Source: Gemmatimonadaceae bacterium (GTDB taxonomy: Bacteria > Latescibacterota > UBA2968 > UBA8231). Taken from it: a DNA stretch of 14,181 nt. Made by a program: the position numbers and the translations under genes. Position 1 is the first letter of the stretch. The number at the start of each line of letters is the position of its first letter. Positions 1-6,877 of the stretch are shown one piece after another. The notes under the pieces were generated by a model. It was not told the DNA's origin, did not search any database, and was given only the letters and a program-made list of their open reading frames with translations. The stretch spans positions 1 to 14,181 of the forward strand of contig PBSR01000087.1 in the NCBI GenBank assembly GCA_002726335.1, given 5' to 3'.

Positions 1-1
1 C

Positions 2-131
2 GAGCCCTTCATGATCTCCTCCTCTCTGCTGGCGTGCTGCGCTCAGAGGCTGCTCCGGCGCTTGTGCGAGAAGTGCCGGGTGCCGCTGAACCCGACCGAG
101 CGAGAGCTCGCGCTCCTGCGGCGAGATCTTC
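2..131 (+). pseudogene. GspE/PilB-family secretion ATPase, internal fragment
   Basis: Reading from base 2 gives a short stretch that looks like the part of GspE/PilB-type ATPases just after the nucleotide-binding core. It begins EPFMISSSLLACCAQRLLRR and continues with LCEKCRVPLNPTERELALL. In the family this is the '(V)EPF.ASSL...AQRLVRRLC..C' segment, which ends in the first half of a zinc-binding CxxC motif; here the visible pair is Cys-Glu-Lys-Cys. These hexameric ATPases power type II secretion or type IV pilus assembly at the cytoplasmic face of the inner membrane. The piece is cut at the window edge on its 5' side. On its 3' side the similarity stops near base 120-131, where aldehyde dehydrogenase sequence takes over in another frame. 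The second CxxC and the roughly 100 C-terminal residues are absent, so it cannot encode a working ATPase as it stands. The family call rests on motif recognition only. Confidence 0.6.
117..131 (+). other. Chimeric junction between GspE/PilB and ALDH sequence
   Basis: Within these bases the sequence tgcggcgagatcttc can be read both as the end of the GspE-like frame (LRRDL) and as the start of the ALDH frame (GEIF). Neither family normally contains the other, and the two reading frames differ by one base. A short shared string at a point where two unrelated genes meet is what a metagenome misassembly or a microhomology-mediated join leaves behind. The exact breakpoint cannot be fixed from sequence alone. 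Confidence 0.6.
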
Positions 132-416
132 GGCCCCGCCGTGGCGCTCACCAGGGTCGGCGACATCGACAGGGCCATCGCTATCGCCAACGATACGAAC
201 TACGGACTCAGCGCCTCGATCTTTACCCAGGACATCGACCGCGCCATCAAGTACGCCCAGAACGTGGACTCCGGGAACATCCACATCAACTGGGGTACCA
301 TGTGGCGCGCCGACATGATGCCCTACGGCGGCGTCAAGGATTCGGGGATGGGCAAGGAAGGCCCGAAGTACACGGTCCAGGAGATGACGGAGACCAAGAT
401 GGTCGTCATCCACTGA
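120..416 (+). CDS. Aldehyde dehydrogenase, C-terminal fragment
   Basis: From about base 120 the reading frame encodes GEIFGPAVAL, then an ANDTNYGLSASIFTQDIDRA stretch, then MPYGGVKDSGMGKEGP, and ends ETKMVVIH with TGA at 414-416. These are the conserved C-terminal blocks of NAD(P)-dependent aldehyde dehydrogenases: the EIFGP cofactor-contact motif and the oligomerisation tail. The PYGGVKDSG(M/F)G ending is common in succinate-semialdehyde, lactaldehyde, phosphonoacetaldehyde and non-phosphorylating GAPDH-like members, so the substrate cannot be named. About 98 residues are present, against about 480-500 for the family. The Rossmann domain, catalytic Cys and general-base Glu are missing because the sequence upstream is a GspE/PilB piece in another frame. 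The first usable start codon inside is GTG at 141, but a protein made from it would have no active site. The gene converges on the aminotransferase gene with 7 bases between the stops. The family call is firm; the locus is broken or misassembled. Confidence 0.8.
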   Translation, partial: GEIFGPAVALTRVGDIDRAIAIANDTNYGLSASIFTQDIDRAIKYAQNVDSGNIHINWGTMWRADMMPYGGVKDSGMGKEGPKYTVQEMTETKMVVIH

Positions 417-423
417 CTCGCGC

Positions 424-1287
424 CTACCGGGCGCCCACCGAGTCGACGAAGGCTTCCCGTATCCGTCGCGTCACCGGCCCCGGCGTGCCGCTGCCGATGC
501 CGGTGTCGTCGATGCGGATCACGGGCATTGCCTCGGTGGTGGTGCCGGCGAGAAAGACCTCGTCCGCCGACCTGTACTGCTCGATCGTGGAGAACATCTC
601 ACACAGCTCGATGCCGAGCTGACGAATCAGGCCGATCAGCACACCCCGCGTGATCGACGGCAGGATGTGTGGACCCGGCGGCGAGGTGTAGACGGCGCCT
701 CCTGTGACCCGGAAAGAGCTTGTAGACGAACCTTCCGTCACCTTGCCGTTCTCATCGATCAGCAGCGCCTCGTACGCCCCGGCTTCGTGGGCCAGCTGCT
801 TGGCCAGGATATTGGGCAGCAGGGCGATGGACTTGATGTCGCAGCGGCGCCAGCGCAGATCGGGCGTGGTGATGACGGGCACGCCATTGATGTGCAGTTC
901 GGGATCCGGCCGGTGCAGCTGTTTCACCGTCATGACGACGGTGGGTGCCGGTGTGCCGGTGGGAAACTCGTGGTGCCTCGGCGCGGCGCCTCTCGTGATC
1001 TGCAGATAGACGAGAGCCTCGTCGAAACCGGCCCGATCGATGCCTTCCTGTATAACGGTGGACAGGCCGGACGTGTCGAATTCGATGCGGAGCTCCCGCA
1101 GGCTGCTCTGCAGGCGCTCCAGGTGGGCGGCCATGGCATACGGTCTGCCGCCATACGTGGAAACGACCTCGTAGACACCGTCGGCAAACTGGAAGCCCCG
1201 GTCTTCGATGGAGACCTTGGCCTCGCCGATGGGCAGAAACTCGCCGTTCACATAGGCGACTTCCCTAGCAGCTCCGCTGCTCCTCAT
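424..1287 (-). CDS. dat: D-amino-acid aminotransferase (PLP fold type IV)
   Basis: A 287-residue protein, matching the usual length of about 280-290. Fold-type IV aminotransferases are cytoplasmic PLP enzymes; D-amino-acid aminotransferase moves an amino group between D-amino acids and 2-oxo acids. Visible landmarks are EDRGFQFADGVYEVV (residues 28-42), ITRGAAPRHHEFP (97-109), RCDIKS (148-153, PLP lysine K152), TEGSS (184-188, E185) and AGTTTEAMPV (247-256). By alignment from memory to the Bacillus sp. YM-1 enzyme, Y39, R104 and H106 correspond to the Tyr31/Arg98/His100 substrate-carboxylate trap, which favours this call over branched-chain aminotransferase or aminodeoxychorismate lyase. The ATG start shares one base with the stop of the upstream isomerase gene (TGATG), with a GAGGG Shine-Dalgarno-like stretch just upstream. 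It is the last gene of the array and ends 7 bases from the ALDH fragment. The role in the operon, probably amino-group transfer from a released amino compound, is inferred. Confidence 0.88.
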   Translation of the reverse strand: MRSSGAAREVAYVNGEFLPIGEAKVSIEDRGFQFADGVYEVVSTYGGRPYAMAAHLERLQSSLRELRIEFDTSGLSTVIQEGIDRAGFDEALVYLQITRGAAPRHHEFPTGTPAPTVVMTVKQLHRPDPELHINGVPVITTPDLRWRRCDIKSIALLPNILAKQLAHEAGAYEALLIDENGKVTEGSSTSSFRVTGGAVYTSPPGPHILPSITRGVLIGLIRQLGIELCEMFSTIEQYRSADEVFLAGTTTEAMPVIRIDDTGIGSGTPGPVTRRIREAFVDSVGAR

Positions 1288-2063
1288 CAGCCCTCGGCAC
1301 CGTGGGCGAGCCAGAGGGCACGGTAGTATCTCATCAACCTCACCGCGTCGGCGCTTTCGGGGATCTCGGCGAGAGTGAAACCGTCGTAACCGGAGGCGTT
1401 GAGCAGTTCGAACAACCGGGCCCAGGGGTACTCACTCCACAGCTCCGTGATATGTACCAGACCGATGTCGTTCTCCAGCAGCCGGTAGTTGGCGTCGATC
1501 GATCCGGACTCATCGCGGTCCTGCATGTTCGAGTTCCAGCAGGCTGAGACGTTGTCGGAATCGGCGTGATCGAGGATCGTCCGGATGTGGGCAGGCTCGC
1601 AGGTGACGCGCCCATGCACCTCGAGGCGTATTTCGACACCCAGCTCCCTGGCGAAGCTGCCGCATTCGCGCAGAGCCAGTCCGATCTGCTCCAGCGTCTG
1701 CTCCATGGGAACGCCTTCGTCCACGTGGACTTTGTTGGGTCGCACCTTCACCCCGGGGCAGCCGAGATCCGCTGCCAGCCGGGCATACTCCATCGTGCCC
1801 TCCACGTTGGTGCGCAGCTCATCGGCATCGACCGCGTCGTACTCGTAGGCCGACCCCAATCCCGCCAGTGTCACCGGAGAATCCGCAAACCTGGCTTTGA
1901 CGGCCTGGCGCTGCGCCGCCGTCAATGACACCTCCACACCGTGGGCGTGTGTCGTACGACACTCGACCCCTTCGAAGCCGGTTTCGACGCAGTTGGCAAC
2001 CATCGTGTCCACATCCCAGTCTTTGGCCAGTTGATAGGTGACCAGGCCCAGTTTAAGTGCCAT
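1287..2063 (-). CDS. Sugar phosphate isomerase/epimerase-like TIM barrel
   Basis: A 258-residue xylose-isomerase-like TIM-barrel protein (AP-endonuclease 2 fold family), with no signal peptide. Family members isomerise, epimerise or dehydrate sugars and sugar acids in the cytoplasm with a divalent metal. Barrel-strand ends with likely metal ligands are RLEVHG (E148, H150), SACWNSN (N177 or N179), LVHITELW (H204) and TLAEI (E233). The position that is usually Asp in the '(C)xDxGH' strand reads Asn here; this appears to be a subfamily trait and not damage, because the surrounding residues are well formed. The ATG start follows AAAGGGA at good spacing. Its stop overlaps the aminotransferase start by one base, and the M20 gene lies 21 bases upstream. 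The substrate is unknown; the operon suggests a sugar or sugar-acid intermediate. Confidence is high for the fold and low for the reaction. Confidence 0.8.
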   Translation of the reverse strand: MALKLGLVTYQLAKDWDVDTMVANCVETGFEGVECRTTHAHGVEVSLTAAQRQAVKARFADSPVTLAGLGSAYEYDAVDADELRTNVEGTMEYARLAADLGCPGVKVRPNKVHVDEGVPMEQTLEQIGLALRECGSFARELGVEIRLEVHGRVTCEPAHIRTILDHADSDNVSACWNSNMQDRDESGSIDANYRLLENDIGLVHITELWSEYPWARLFELLNASGYDGFTLAEIPESADAVRLMRYYRALWLAHGAEG

Positions 2064-2084
2064 CGATTCCCTTTCGGTGGTGTT

Positions 2085-3422
2085 TCAGACCTCGGCGCGC
2101 CAGACTTCGGTGCCGAATATCGCCTTCTGCTGGACGAGGTACTCGTCCTTTGTCAGCGCCGGCCGAGCCTCGGCCTGTACCCGCCGGGCAAGAACCGCAT
2201 CATCGTGCAGCAGATCGACAGCCATCATCGCCAGGGCCTTGGCCGGCGCCAGATATCCGGCGCCGGGATCGGCGATATGCCAGTCCTTGCCGTGCACGGT
2301 CCCGGCGGCACCGGTCATCACCGGATGCAGAACGGGCATGATCTGGCTCAGATCCCCGGCGTCGGTCGATCCTCCTGAGTGCGGGAGCTCGCAGCAGGCC
2401 CCCGCGCCGAAGAGCTGCTCCACATTCTCTTTGAACAGTCCCGCCAGAGTACGATCGTTGGCCAGCGGCAGGTATCCCGGGACGGTATTGATCTCCACGG
2501 TGCAGCCGCAGGCCATGGCGGCGCCCTTGAGACAGCGATCCACCTTGTCGGCGGCGTCCAGCATGGCTGTCGCTGTTCGGGCGCGCACGTAGGTCTCCAT
2601 GCGTGTCTCAGCGGGGACGATGTTGACGATATCACCCCCCTTGGTCAGAATGGGATGCACTCGGACGCAGTCCTGGTCGCGAAAGGTCTCCCGTTGTGCG
2701 TGGATGGCATGCAGGGCGATGTTGGCCGCGTTCAACGCATTGGCCCCCTGCTCCGGGGAGACGCCGGCGTGAGCCGCCTTGCCGCGAAAGCAGATCGTCT
2801 TGCCCAGGAAACCATTCGAAGAGACGGATACGCCAGCCGTTCCTTCGAGGCTGTCGGCACTGCCGGAATGGATCATCACCGCCATGTCGACGTCGTCGAA
2901 GGCCCCCAGTTGCACCAGCTCCGGCTTGCCGGCCAGGAAGGTCGTCTGTCCGTCCTCGACAAGGCCCCGGCGGTAGTCGATTTCCACGTACTCCTCTGCC
3001 GGAACGGCGAAGAAGACCACGTTTCCCGCCAGTTCCTCGGTGACACCGGCGTCGGTCAGAGCGATGGCGGCGCCCATGAGCCCGGCGATCTGGGCGTTGT
3101 GTCCGCAGGCGTGAGCGGCCCCCGTGTGGGGATCGCAGCGAGGGTGATCGGGGACGATGAGGGCATCGAGCTCCCCCATGAGAGCCACCGTCGGTCCCGG
3201 GCGTCCACCCTTGAGCGTTGCGCGCACTCCGGTAAGAGCCAGACCGTCCTGGGCGGCAAGACCGAGATCGGCAAACACCGCCTTCACCCGTGCCGCCGTC
3301 TTGTTCTCCTTGAAGCCGAGCTCGGGCTCGTCCATGATCGCCTCACCGAGATCGACGATCCGATCTCGATGTCGGTCCACGGCAGCACACGCGTCTTGCT
3401 TCAGCTCTTCCCTTTGGTGCAC
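2085..3422 (-). CDS. M20-family amidohydrolase (AbgB-like)
   Basis: A 445-residue M20 metallo-hydrolase. Such enzymes cleave N-acyl, N-carbamoyl or aminobenzoyl-glutamate type amide bonds using two metals. Visible motifs are ALMGELDAL (residues 80-88), HACGHNAQ (104-111, with C106 and H108), VPAEEYVE (140-147, catalytic and metal Glu at E143/E144), MIHSGS (183-188, H185), KAAHAG in the inserted dimerisation domain (215-220, H218), SGGSTDAGDLS (349-359) and GTVHGKDWH (374-382). CGHN in place of CGHD and the EEYVE form point to the amidohydrolase/AbgB branch more than to true peptidases. There is no signal peptide, so the enzyme is cytoplasmic. The start codon is GTG at 3422, supported by a GAGGTGG Shine-Dalgarno six bases upstream. 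It probably removes an N-acyl or aminoacyl group from the operon's substrate; the substrate itself is not readable. Confidence 0.87.
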   Translation of the reverse strand: MHQREELKQDACAAVDRHRDRIVDLGEAIMDEPELGFKENKTAARVKAVFADLGLAAQDGLALTGVRATLKGGRPGPTVALMGELDALIVPDHPRCDPHTGAAHACGHNAQIAGLMGAAIALTDAGVTEELAGNVVFFAVPAEEYVEIDYRRGLVEDGQTTFLAGKPELVQLGAFDDVDMAVMIHSGSADSLEGTAGVSVSSNGFLGKTICFRGKAAHAGVSPEQGANALNAANIALHAIHAQRETFRDQDCVRVHPILTKGGDIVNIVPAETRMETYVRARTATAMLDAADKVDRCLKGAAMACGCTVEINTVPGYLPLANDRTLAGLFKENVEQLFGAGACCELPHSGGSTDAGDLSQIMPVLHPVMTGAAGTVHGKDWHIADPGAGYLAPAKALAMMAVDLLHDDAVLARRVQAEARPALTKDEYLVQQKAIFGTEVWRAEV

Positions 3423-3425
3423 AGA

Positions 3426-3432
3426 CCACCTC
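3426..3432 (-). promoter_or_regulatory. Shine-Dalgarno for the M20 gene (GTG start)
   Basis: On the minus strand these bases read GAGGTGG. Counting from the GAGG core, the spacer to the GTG at 3422 is six bases. It is one of the strongest ribosome-binding sites in the array. It fixes the GTG as the start and lies in one of the few real intergenic gaps of the operon. Confidence 0.7.
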
Positions 3433-3456
3433 TATCGATTCTAGCCCGCGAGCGGG

Positions 3457-4431
3457 TCACAGCGTCGTCAGAACCCCGGTCGGTTCGCCGCGCCGGTGAT
3501 TGAGGGCATCGACCATCATGCGCACGACATCGTATTCGGGCCGGAACCCGAGATCACCACGCGCCTTGTCCAGGTCGAACTCATAGTACGTGGGCACCCC
3601 CCCGGGACGGGCCTCGACGAAGGGGATCTGCAGCAGCTCGGTCAGTCGGTAGATCGCTTCGTCCCAGGTGAAAGCCGCCGGCCCCGCCAGCTGGTAGATC
3701 TGTCCGAAGGCGCGTTCCTTGCCCAATGCGCAGAGGCATCCGTGAACGATGTCTCGCACGTCGGCGACATGCTTCTTGAAGGGTCGACCGGCATCATCCT
3801 GTAGCAGCACGAGCCGCTCCTCCCCTTCCCACAACGCTTCCAGGGCAGGACGACCCTGGCGCATGTGTCCCAGGTAGAACTGCGGGAAGTCGAGAATCTC
3901 ACCGGCGCCGAGAACCATGGCGAAACGCAGAATCGTCACCGGAAGTCCGAAGGACCGTCCGTAGCCTTCGCACAGCTGCTCACCGGCCGCCTTGGACATG
4001 GCATACCAGCCGCGCGGCTGCCGCGGCAGTTTCTCCGTGATCGGCTCTGCCATGCCGCCGGGCACATACTTGTCGTACAGCGCGTCGCTGCTGGCGAACA
4101 GGAGATGAGCGATGCCCTCCTGCCGACAAGCTTCCAGCACGTGGAAGGTGCCGCGAAGGTTGATCTCGAAGTAGTCGTCTTCCGTGAAGGGCCCGCCTCC
4201 CTGAAAGGCAGCACCCAGATGGTAGACCGCCTCCATGCCCGACACGGCGGCGTCGACGTCGGCACGCTCGGTGAGAGTGCCCTCCAGCAGTTCGACACCG
4301 AGCCCATCGAGCTTCTCGGTGCGACGATCTCTACCCCAGACCAGCCCCCGCACCGTGTGCCCCTGGTGGATGAGCTGTGCCGCCAGGTTGGCCCCGATCC
4401 TGCCCGTGATCCCGGTGACGAGAATCCTCAC
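3457..4431 (-). CDS. NAD-dependent epimerase/dehydratase (extended SDR)
   Basis: A 324-residue extended short-chain dehydrogenase, the usual size. It starts with a nucleotide-binding Rossmann motif, TGITGRIG (G7-x-x-G10-x-x-G13). It has the strand-4 HLGA motif (71-74), a catalytic Ser in FASSDALY (S114/S115) and the active-site pair in YAMSK (Y143, K147). The substrate-side C-terminal half ends FRPEYDVVRMM, resembling the 'LGFxP' tail of nucleotide-sugar epimerases. Members epimerise, dehydrate or oxidise nucleotide sugars or free sugar derivatives with bound NAD; the exact reaction is not readable. The GTG start at 4431 overlaps the stop of the isochorismatase-like gene as GTGA, so translation is probably coupled. 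The M20 gene follows after 34 bases. It could serve the catabolic operon or cell-surface sugar synthesis; the tight coupling argues for the former. Confidence 0.85.
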   Translation of the reverse strand: MRILVTGITGRIGANLAAQLIHQGHTVRGLVWGRDRRTEKLDGLGVELLEGTLTERADVDAAVSGMEAVYHLGAAFQGGGPFTEDDYFEINLRGTFHVLEACRQEGIAHLLFASSDALYDKYVPGGMAEPITEKLPRQPRGWYAMSKAAGEQLCEGYGRSFGLPVTILRFAMVLGAGEILDFPQFYLGHMRQGRPALEALWEGEERLVLLQDDAGRPFKKHVADVRDIVHGCLCALGKERAFGQIYQLAGPAAFTWDEAIYRLTELLQIPFVEARPGGVPTYYEFDLDKARGDLGFRPEYDVVRMMVDALNHRRGEPTGVLTTL

Positions 4432-5084
4432 TTCAGATACTCTTCTACGACCTGGATATCTACTACGTCTGAGAATTTTGCGTCGATGTCAAACAGGTTG
4501 TACTCGTGGGCCGCCGGGGCACGATCCTGCACGCACTGTCGGGGAATGATCCCATGGAATCGGTACGCCCGGGCGTCGGTTGCCGTCGCCCGCACACAGG
4601 CACTCGTCGAACAGCCGGTGATGATCAGCGTGTCGACACCGTGTTGTATCAGGTAGGCAGCCAGGTGGGTACCGAAGAAAGCTGATGCGTTCTCCTTGTG
4701 GAGTACGAGATCGCCGGCCAGGGGCGTCAGGCGTGCGTCGATCTGGCAGGCGCGCTCATCCCAGGGGCGGTACTCACCTGTCTCGCGTGCGTGCATGGGA
4801 TCTTCATCGTCGGCGCGAAAAGGAGAGGTCGTGTAGATGACGGGGATGTCACGTGCCCGGCACAGAGGCAGCAGACTCTGGATGCCGGCGACGGCGACGG
4901 CGAGCCGGGCCGAGCCAGTGGCGTACGCCGGGTCCGTCCAGCCATAGGCCATGTCGATGATGAGCAGTGCCGGCCGCTCACCGAACCCGAAGGTGGGCTG
5001 GAAGATGCCTCGCTCCGTGTAGTACTGCTCCACCGTGGCGATGGCCTCCCGCGCCGCGGACCGTCCCCCGTCTGCCAAACTCAC
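4428..5084 (-). CDS. Isochorismatase-family cysteine hydrolase (N-carbamoylsarcosine-amidase-like)
   Basis: A 218-residue cytoplasmic hydrolase of the isochorismatase-like superfamily. The catalytic triad is visible: D44 in LIIDMAYGWTDP, K130 in LHKENASAFFGT and C163 in GCSTSACVRAT. The 33-residue Lys-to-Cys spacing matches that of Arthrobacter N-carbamoylsarcosine amidase (Lys144/Cys177, recalled), and a catalytic Cys favours amidase or carbamoyl hydrolysis over true isochorismatase, which lacks it. Likely chemistry is hydrolysis of a C-N bond in a small amide or carbamoyl compound. GTG at 5084 is preceded by AAGGAA with an 8-base spacer inside the end of the PhoU gene, and overlaps that gene's stop as GTGA. 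It overlaps the epimerase gene the same way at its own end. Together with the M20 amidohydrolase and the aminotransferase it gives the operon three nitrogen-releasing or nitrogen-moving steps. Substrate specificity is unknown; nicotinamidase-like activity is an alternative. Confidence 0.85.
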   Translation of the reverse strand: MSLADGGRSAAREAIATVEQYYTERGIFQPTFGFGERPALLIIDMAYGWTDPAYATGSARLAVAVAGIQSLLPLCRARDIPVIYTTSPFRADDEDPMHARETGEYRPWDERACQIDARLTPLAGDLVLHKENASAFFGTHLAAYLIQHGVDTLIITGCSTSACVRATATDARAYRFHGIIPRQCVQDRAPAAHEYNLFDIDAKFSDVVDIQVVEEYLK

Positions 5085-5728
5085 GCAGGAGCTTCCTTGC
5101 CCGAAACCTGATCGACCGGATTGATCACAGCGGAGGCGACGTTGGACAGGTGGCCGCTGACACGCCGCAGGTAACGAGAGGCCACTGCGTAGAGGACGAC
5201 TTCTCGCCTGCCGTCGTCTGCCCCCATCGCCTCCTCCAGTATGTCATCGGTGAGGGCTTTGACCTGCGCGTGGTCACGCATGACCTGGCGGGCGGACTCC
5301 TCATCACTGTCGCGCAGCGCTCTGAGAGTTGCGGCGAATTCGGGTTCCACCATGCCATGGAGCTTCGAACACTGCTGTGCCATGGGACTGCTGCTGCCCT
5401 GCTTGGACCAACGGCTCAGTTCGACGAGGCTCTTGGCATAGTCGCCGATACGTTCCACATCGTGAACGACGCTGAGCAGGGCCACGCTGGTGGACAGGTC
5501 CTGCTGCGGATTGACGATCAGATGCTGGAAGATCATGCGACGCACCACACGTTCGCCAACGTTCAGATCCTCGTCCTGCGGCAGTCCACCTTCGGGTGGT
5601 CGGCCTTCGCTCAAGGCAGAGCAGGCCGCCAGGAACATGGTATGGCCCTGTTCCAGCATCCTCAGGATTTCGGCGACTGCATCATGAACGAGGGTCTGTT
5701 TGGATCCTTGCAGCAGGTTGCGGAACAT
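5081..5728 (-). CDS. Stand-alone PhoU-like domain protein
   Basis: A 215-residue, largely helical protein with two PhoU-like repeats. The first carries HDVERIGDYAKSL (residues 89-101), the PhoU metal-binding signature. The second, SRYLRRVSGHLSNVAS (184-199), matches the family pattern '(A)RYLERI.DH..N(IA)' in outline, but the usual Glu and Asp are Arg188 and Gly192. PhoU proteins are cytoplasmic and bind phosphate transporters and their regulators. In many Na+/phosphate cotransporters, such as E. coli YjbB, a PhoU-like domain is fused to the C-terminus. Here the gene directly follows the NptA-type transporter with only three bases between them, so it probably supplies that domain in trans and gates the transporter. 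The ATG is preceded by GGAGAT. The stop overlaps the isochorismatase-like start (GTGA). Loss of the second acidic motif suggests that only one metal cluster can form. Confidence 0.83.
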   Translation of the reverse strand: MFRNLLQGSKQTLVHDAVAEILRMLEQGHTMFLAACSALSEGRPPEGGLPQDEDLNVGERVVRRMIFQHLIVNPQQDLSTSVALLSVVHDVERIGDYAKSLVELSRWSKQGSSSPMAQQCSKLHGMVEPEFAATLRALRDSDEESARQVMRDHAQVKALTDDILEEAMGADDGRREVVLYAVASRYLRRVSGHLSNVASAVINPVDQVSGKEAPA

Positions 5729-5731
5729 TGC

Positions 5732-6877
5732 CTATCTCCAGACAAGGATGAGGGCCAGAGGTACGACGTAGAACACGCCGACAACATAAACGAAAGCGTA
5801 GGCACGGTTGCGGCTCGTCAGCTGCGCCAGGGCGCGCGCCAGGGCCAGGGGAATCTGGCGCAGTGGCTTGAACGGGTAGATGGCGACGATCCCCGTCAGA
5901 TTGAAGAAAAGATGCGCAAAGGCCACTGTCACCGCCGCCAGATTACCCGTGGCCAGCGACGCCAGCATCGCCGTCACAGTGGTGCCGACATTGGCGCCCA
6001 GAGTGAATGGGAATACCGCCTCCAGGGTCAGGATACCGGCACCGACGAGGGGGACCACCATCGATGTGGAAATCGAGCTGCTCTGCACCAGCACGGTGAG
6101 GACGGCGCCGAACAGCATCGCCACGATGGGCGCCCCGAAGAGGTAGCGATTCAACAGACGACCCGAGCGCTGAACGACGATGCCCTTGGCCAGATCGACG
6201 AGGAACTTCAAAGCTGCATACATCAGCACGAGTGCGAGAATGACACCAAGGGTCGGGTTCTTCTGCACGAGGTCGAGCAGCAGCGTGACGGCTGGCTTCG
6301 TCAGCGCCTTCAACGGACTGCTGAAAGACATCCCCCCGGCGCCGGAGAACGCCGCCGAGGCCATGGTGGCGAGGGATTGCAGGTACCCGGTGGCCAGCTC
6401 GAGAGGCAACAGCAACAGGACGCAACACAGGTTGAAGAAGTCGTGCACCGTGGCCCCGGCCAGCGCTCGTTTGAACTCCTCGGGCCGTGTAATGTGCCCC
6501 ATCGACACGAGGGTGTTGGTCACGCTCGTACCGATGTTGGCGCCCATGATGACGGGGATGGCCCCCTCGATCGTCAGGGCGCCGGCGGCCACCATGCTGA
6601 CCGCGATCGATGTCGTCGTCGACGAACTCTGTGCCAGCGTCGTGGCCAGGACGCCGGCGACGAGACCGACCATCGGATTGGAGGTCATCTCAATGAGCTG
6701 GCTGGCGAGGCCCTTGCCAAAAAGCTTGAACGAGGAACCGAGCAGACCGATGCTGACGAGGAACACGTAGAGAACGACTGCCAGCAGCAGGGCCTGCAGC
6801 CAGACCTTCCAGACCGGTTCTCCCCCTCCCTCTCCCATGGGTGCCATGGCCGGTGTGTGTGCCGGGTCCTGTGTCAT
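5732..6877 (-). CDS. Na+/phosphate cotransporter, NptA/PNaS family
   Basis: A 381-residue integral membrane protein built as an inverted repeat. Each half carries the family hallmark: QSSSTTTS (residues 83-90) followed by GANIGT (112-117), and QSSSISTS (265-272) followed by GANVGT (294-299). Several long hydrophobic helices surround them, the first at about 25-48. The PNaS family (bacterial NptA, animal SLC34) moves inorganic phosphate with sodium; some bacterial members are linked to phosphate export. The frame is open up to 7000, but I chose the ATG at 6877. It overlaps the upstream Gfo/Idh stop as ATGA, gives the family's usual length, and the upstream extension is Arg-rich and unlike a transporter. 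No clear Shine-Dalgarno is seen, consistent with coupled translation. The PhoU gene follows after three bases. Why a phosphate porter sits in a catabolic operon is open; an anion other than phosphate is possible. Confidence 0.88.
   Translation of the reverse strand: MTQDPAHTPAMAPMGEGGGEPVWKVWLQALLLAVVLYVFLVSIGLLGSSFKLFGKGLASQLIEMTSNPMVGLVAGVLATTLAQSSSTTTSIAVSMVAAGALTIEGAIPVIMGANIGTSVTNTLVSMGHITRPEEFKRALAGATVHDFFNLCCVLLLLPLELATGYLQSLATMASAAFSGAGGMSFSSPLKALTKPAVTLLLDLVQKNPTLGVILALVLMYAALKFLVDLAKGIVVQRSGRLLNRYLFGAPIVAMLFGAVLTVLVQSSSISTSMVVPLVGAGILTLEAVFPFTLGANVGTTVTAMLASLATGNLAAVTVAFAHLFFNLTGIVAIYPFKPLRQIPLALARALAQLTSRNRAYAFVYVVGVFYVVPLALILVWR

Noticed and set aside
420..434. Small GC hairpin (gcgcc/ggcgc) at the convergent ends of the ALDH fragment and the aminotransferase gene
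   Set aside because: The five-pair stem has no T-rich tail on either strand and overlaps the aminotransferase stop codon; too weak to call a terminator.
2379..3503. Open frame of about 374 codons on the plus strand opposite the M20 gene
   Set aside because: It mirrors codon positions of the M20 amidohydrolase and shows no domain motif; the minus-strand gene has all its catalytic residues.
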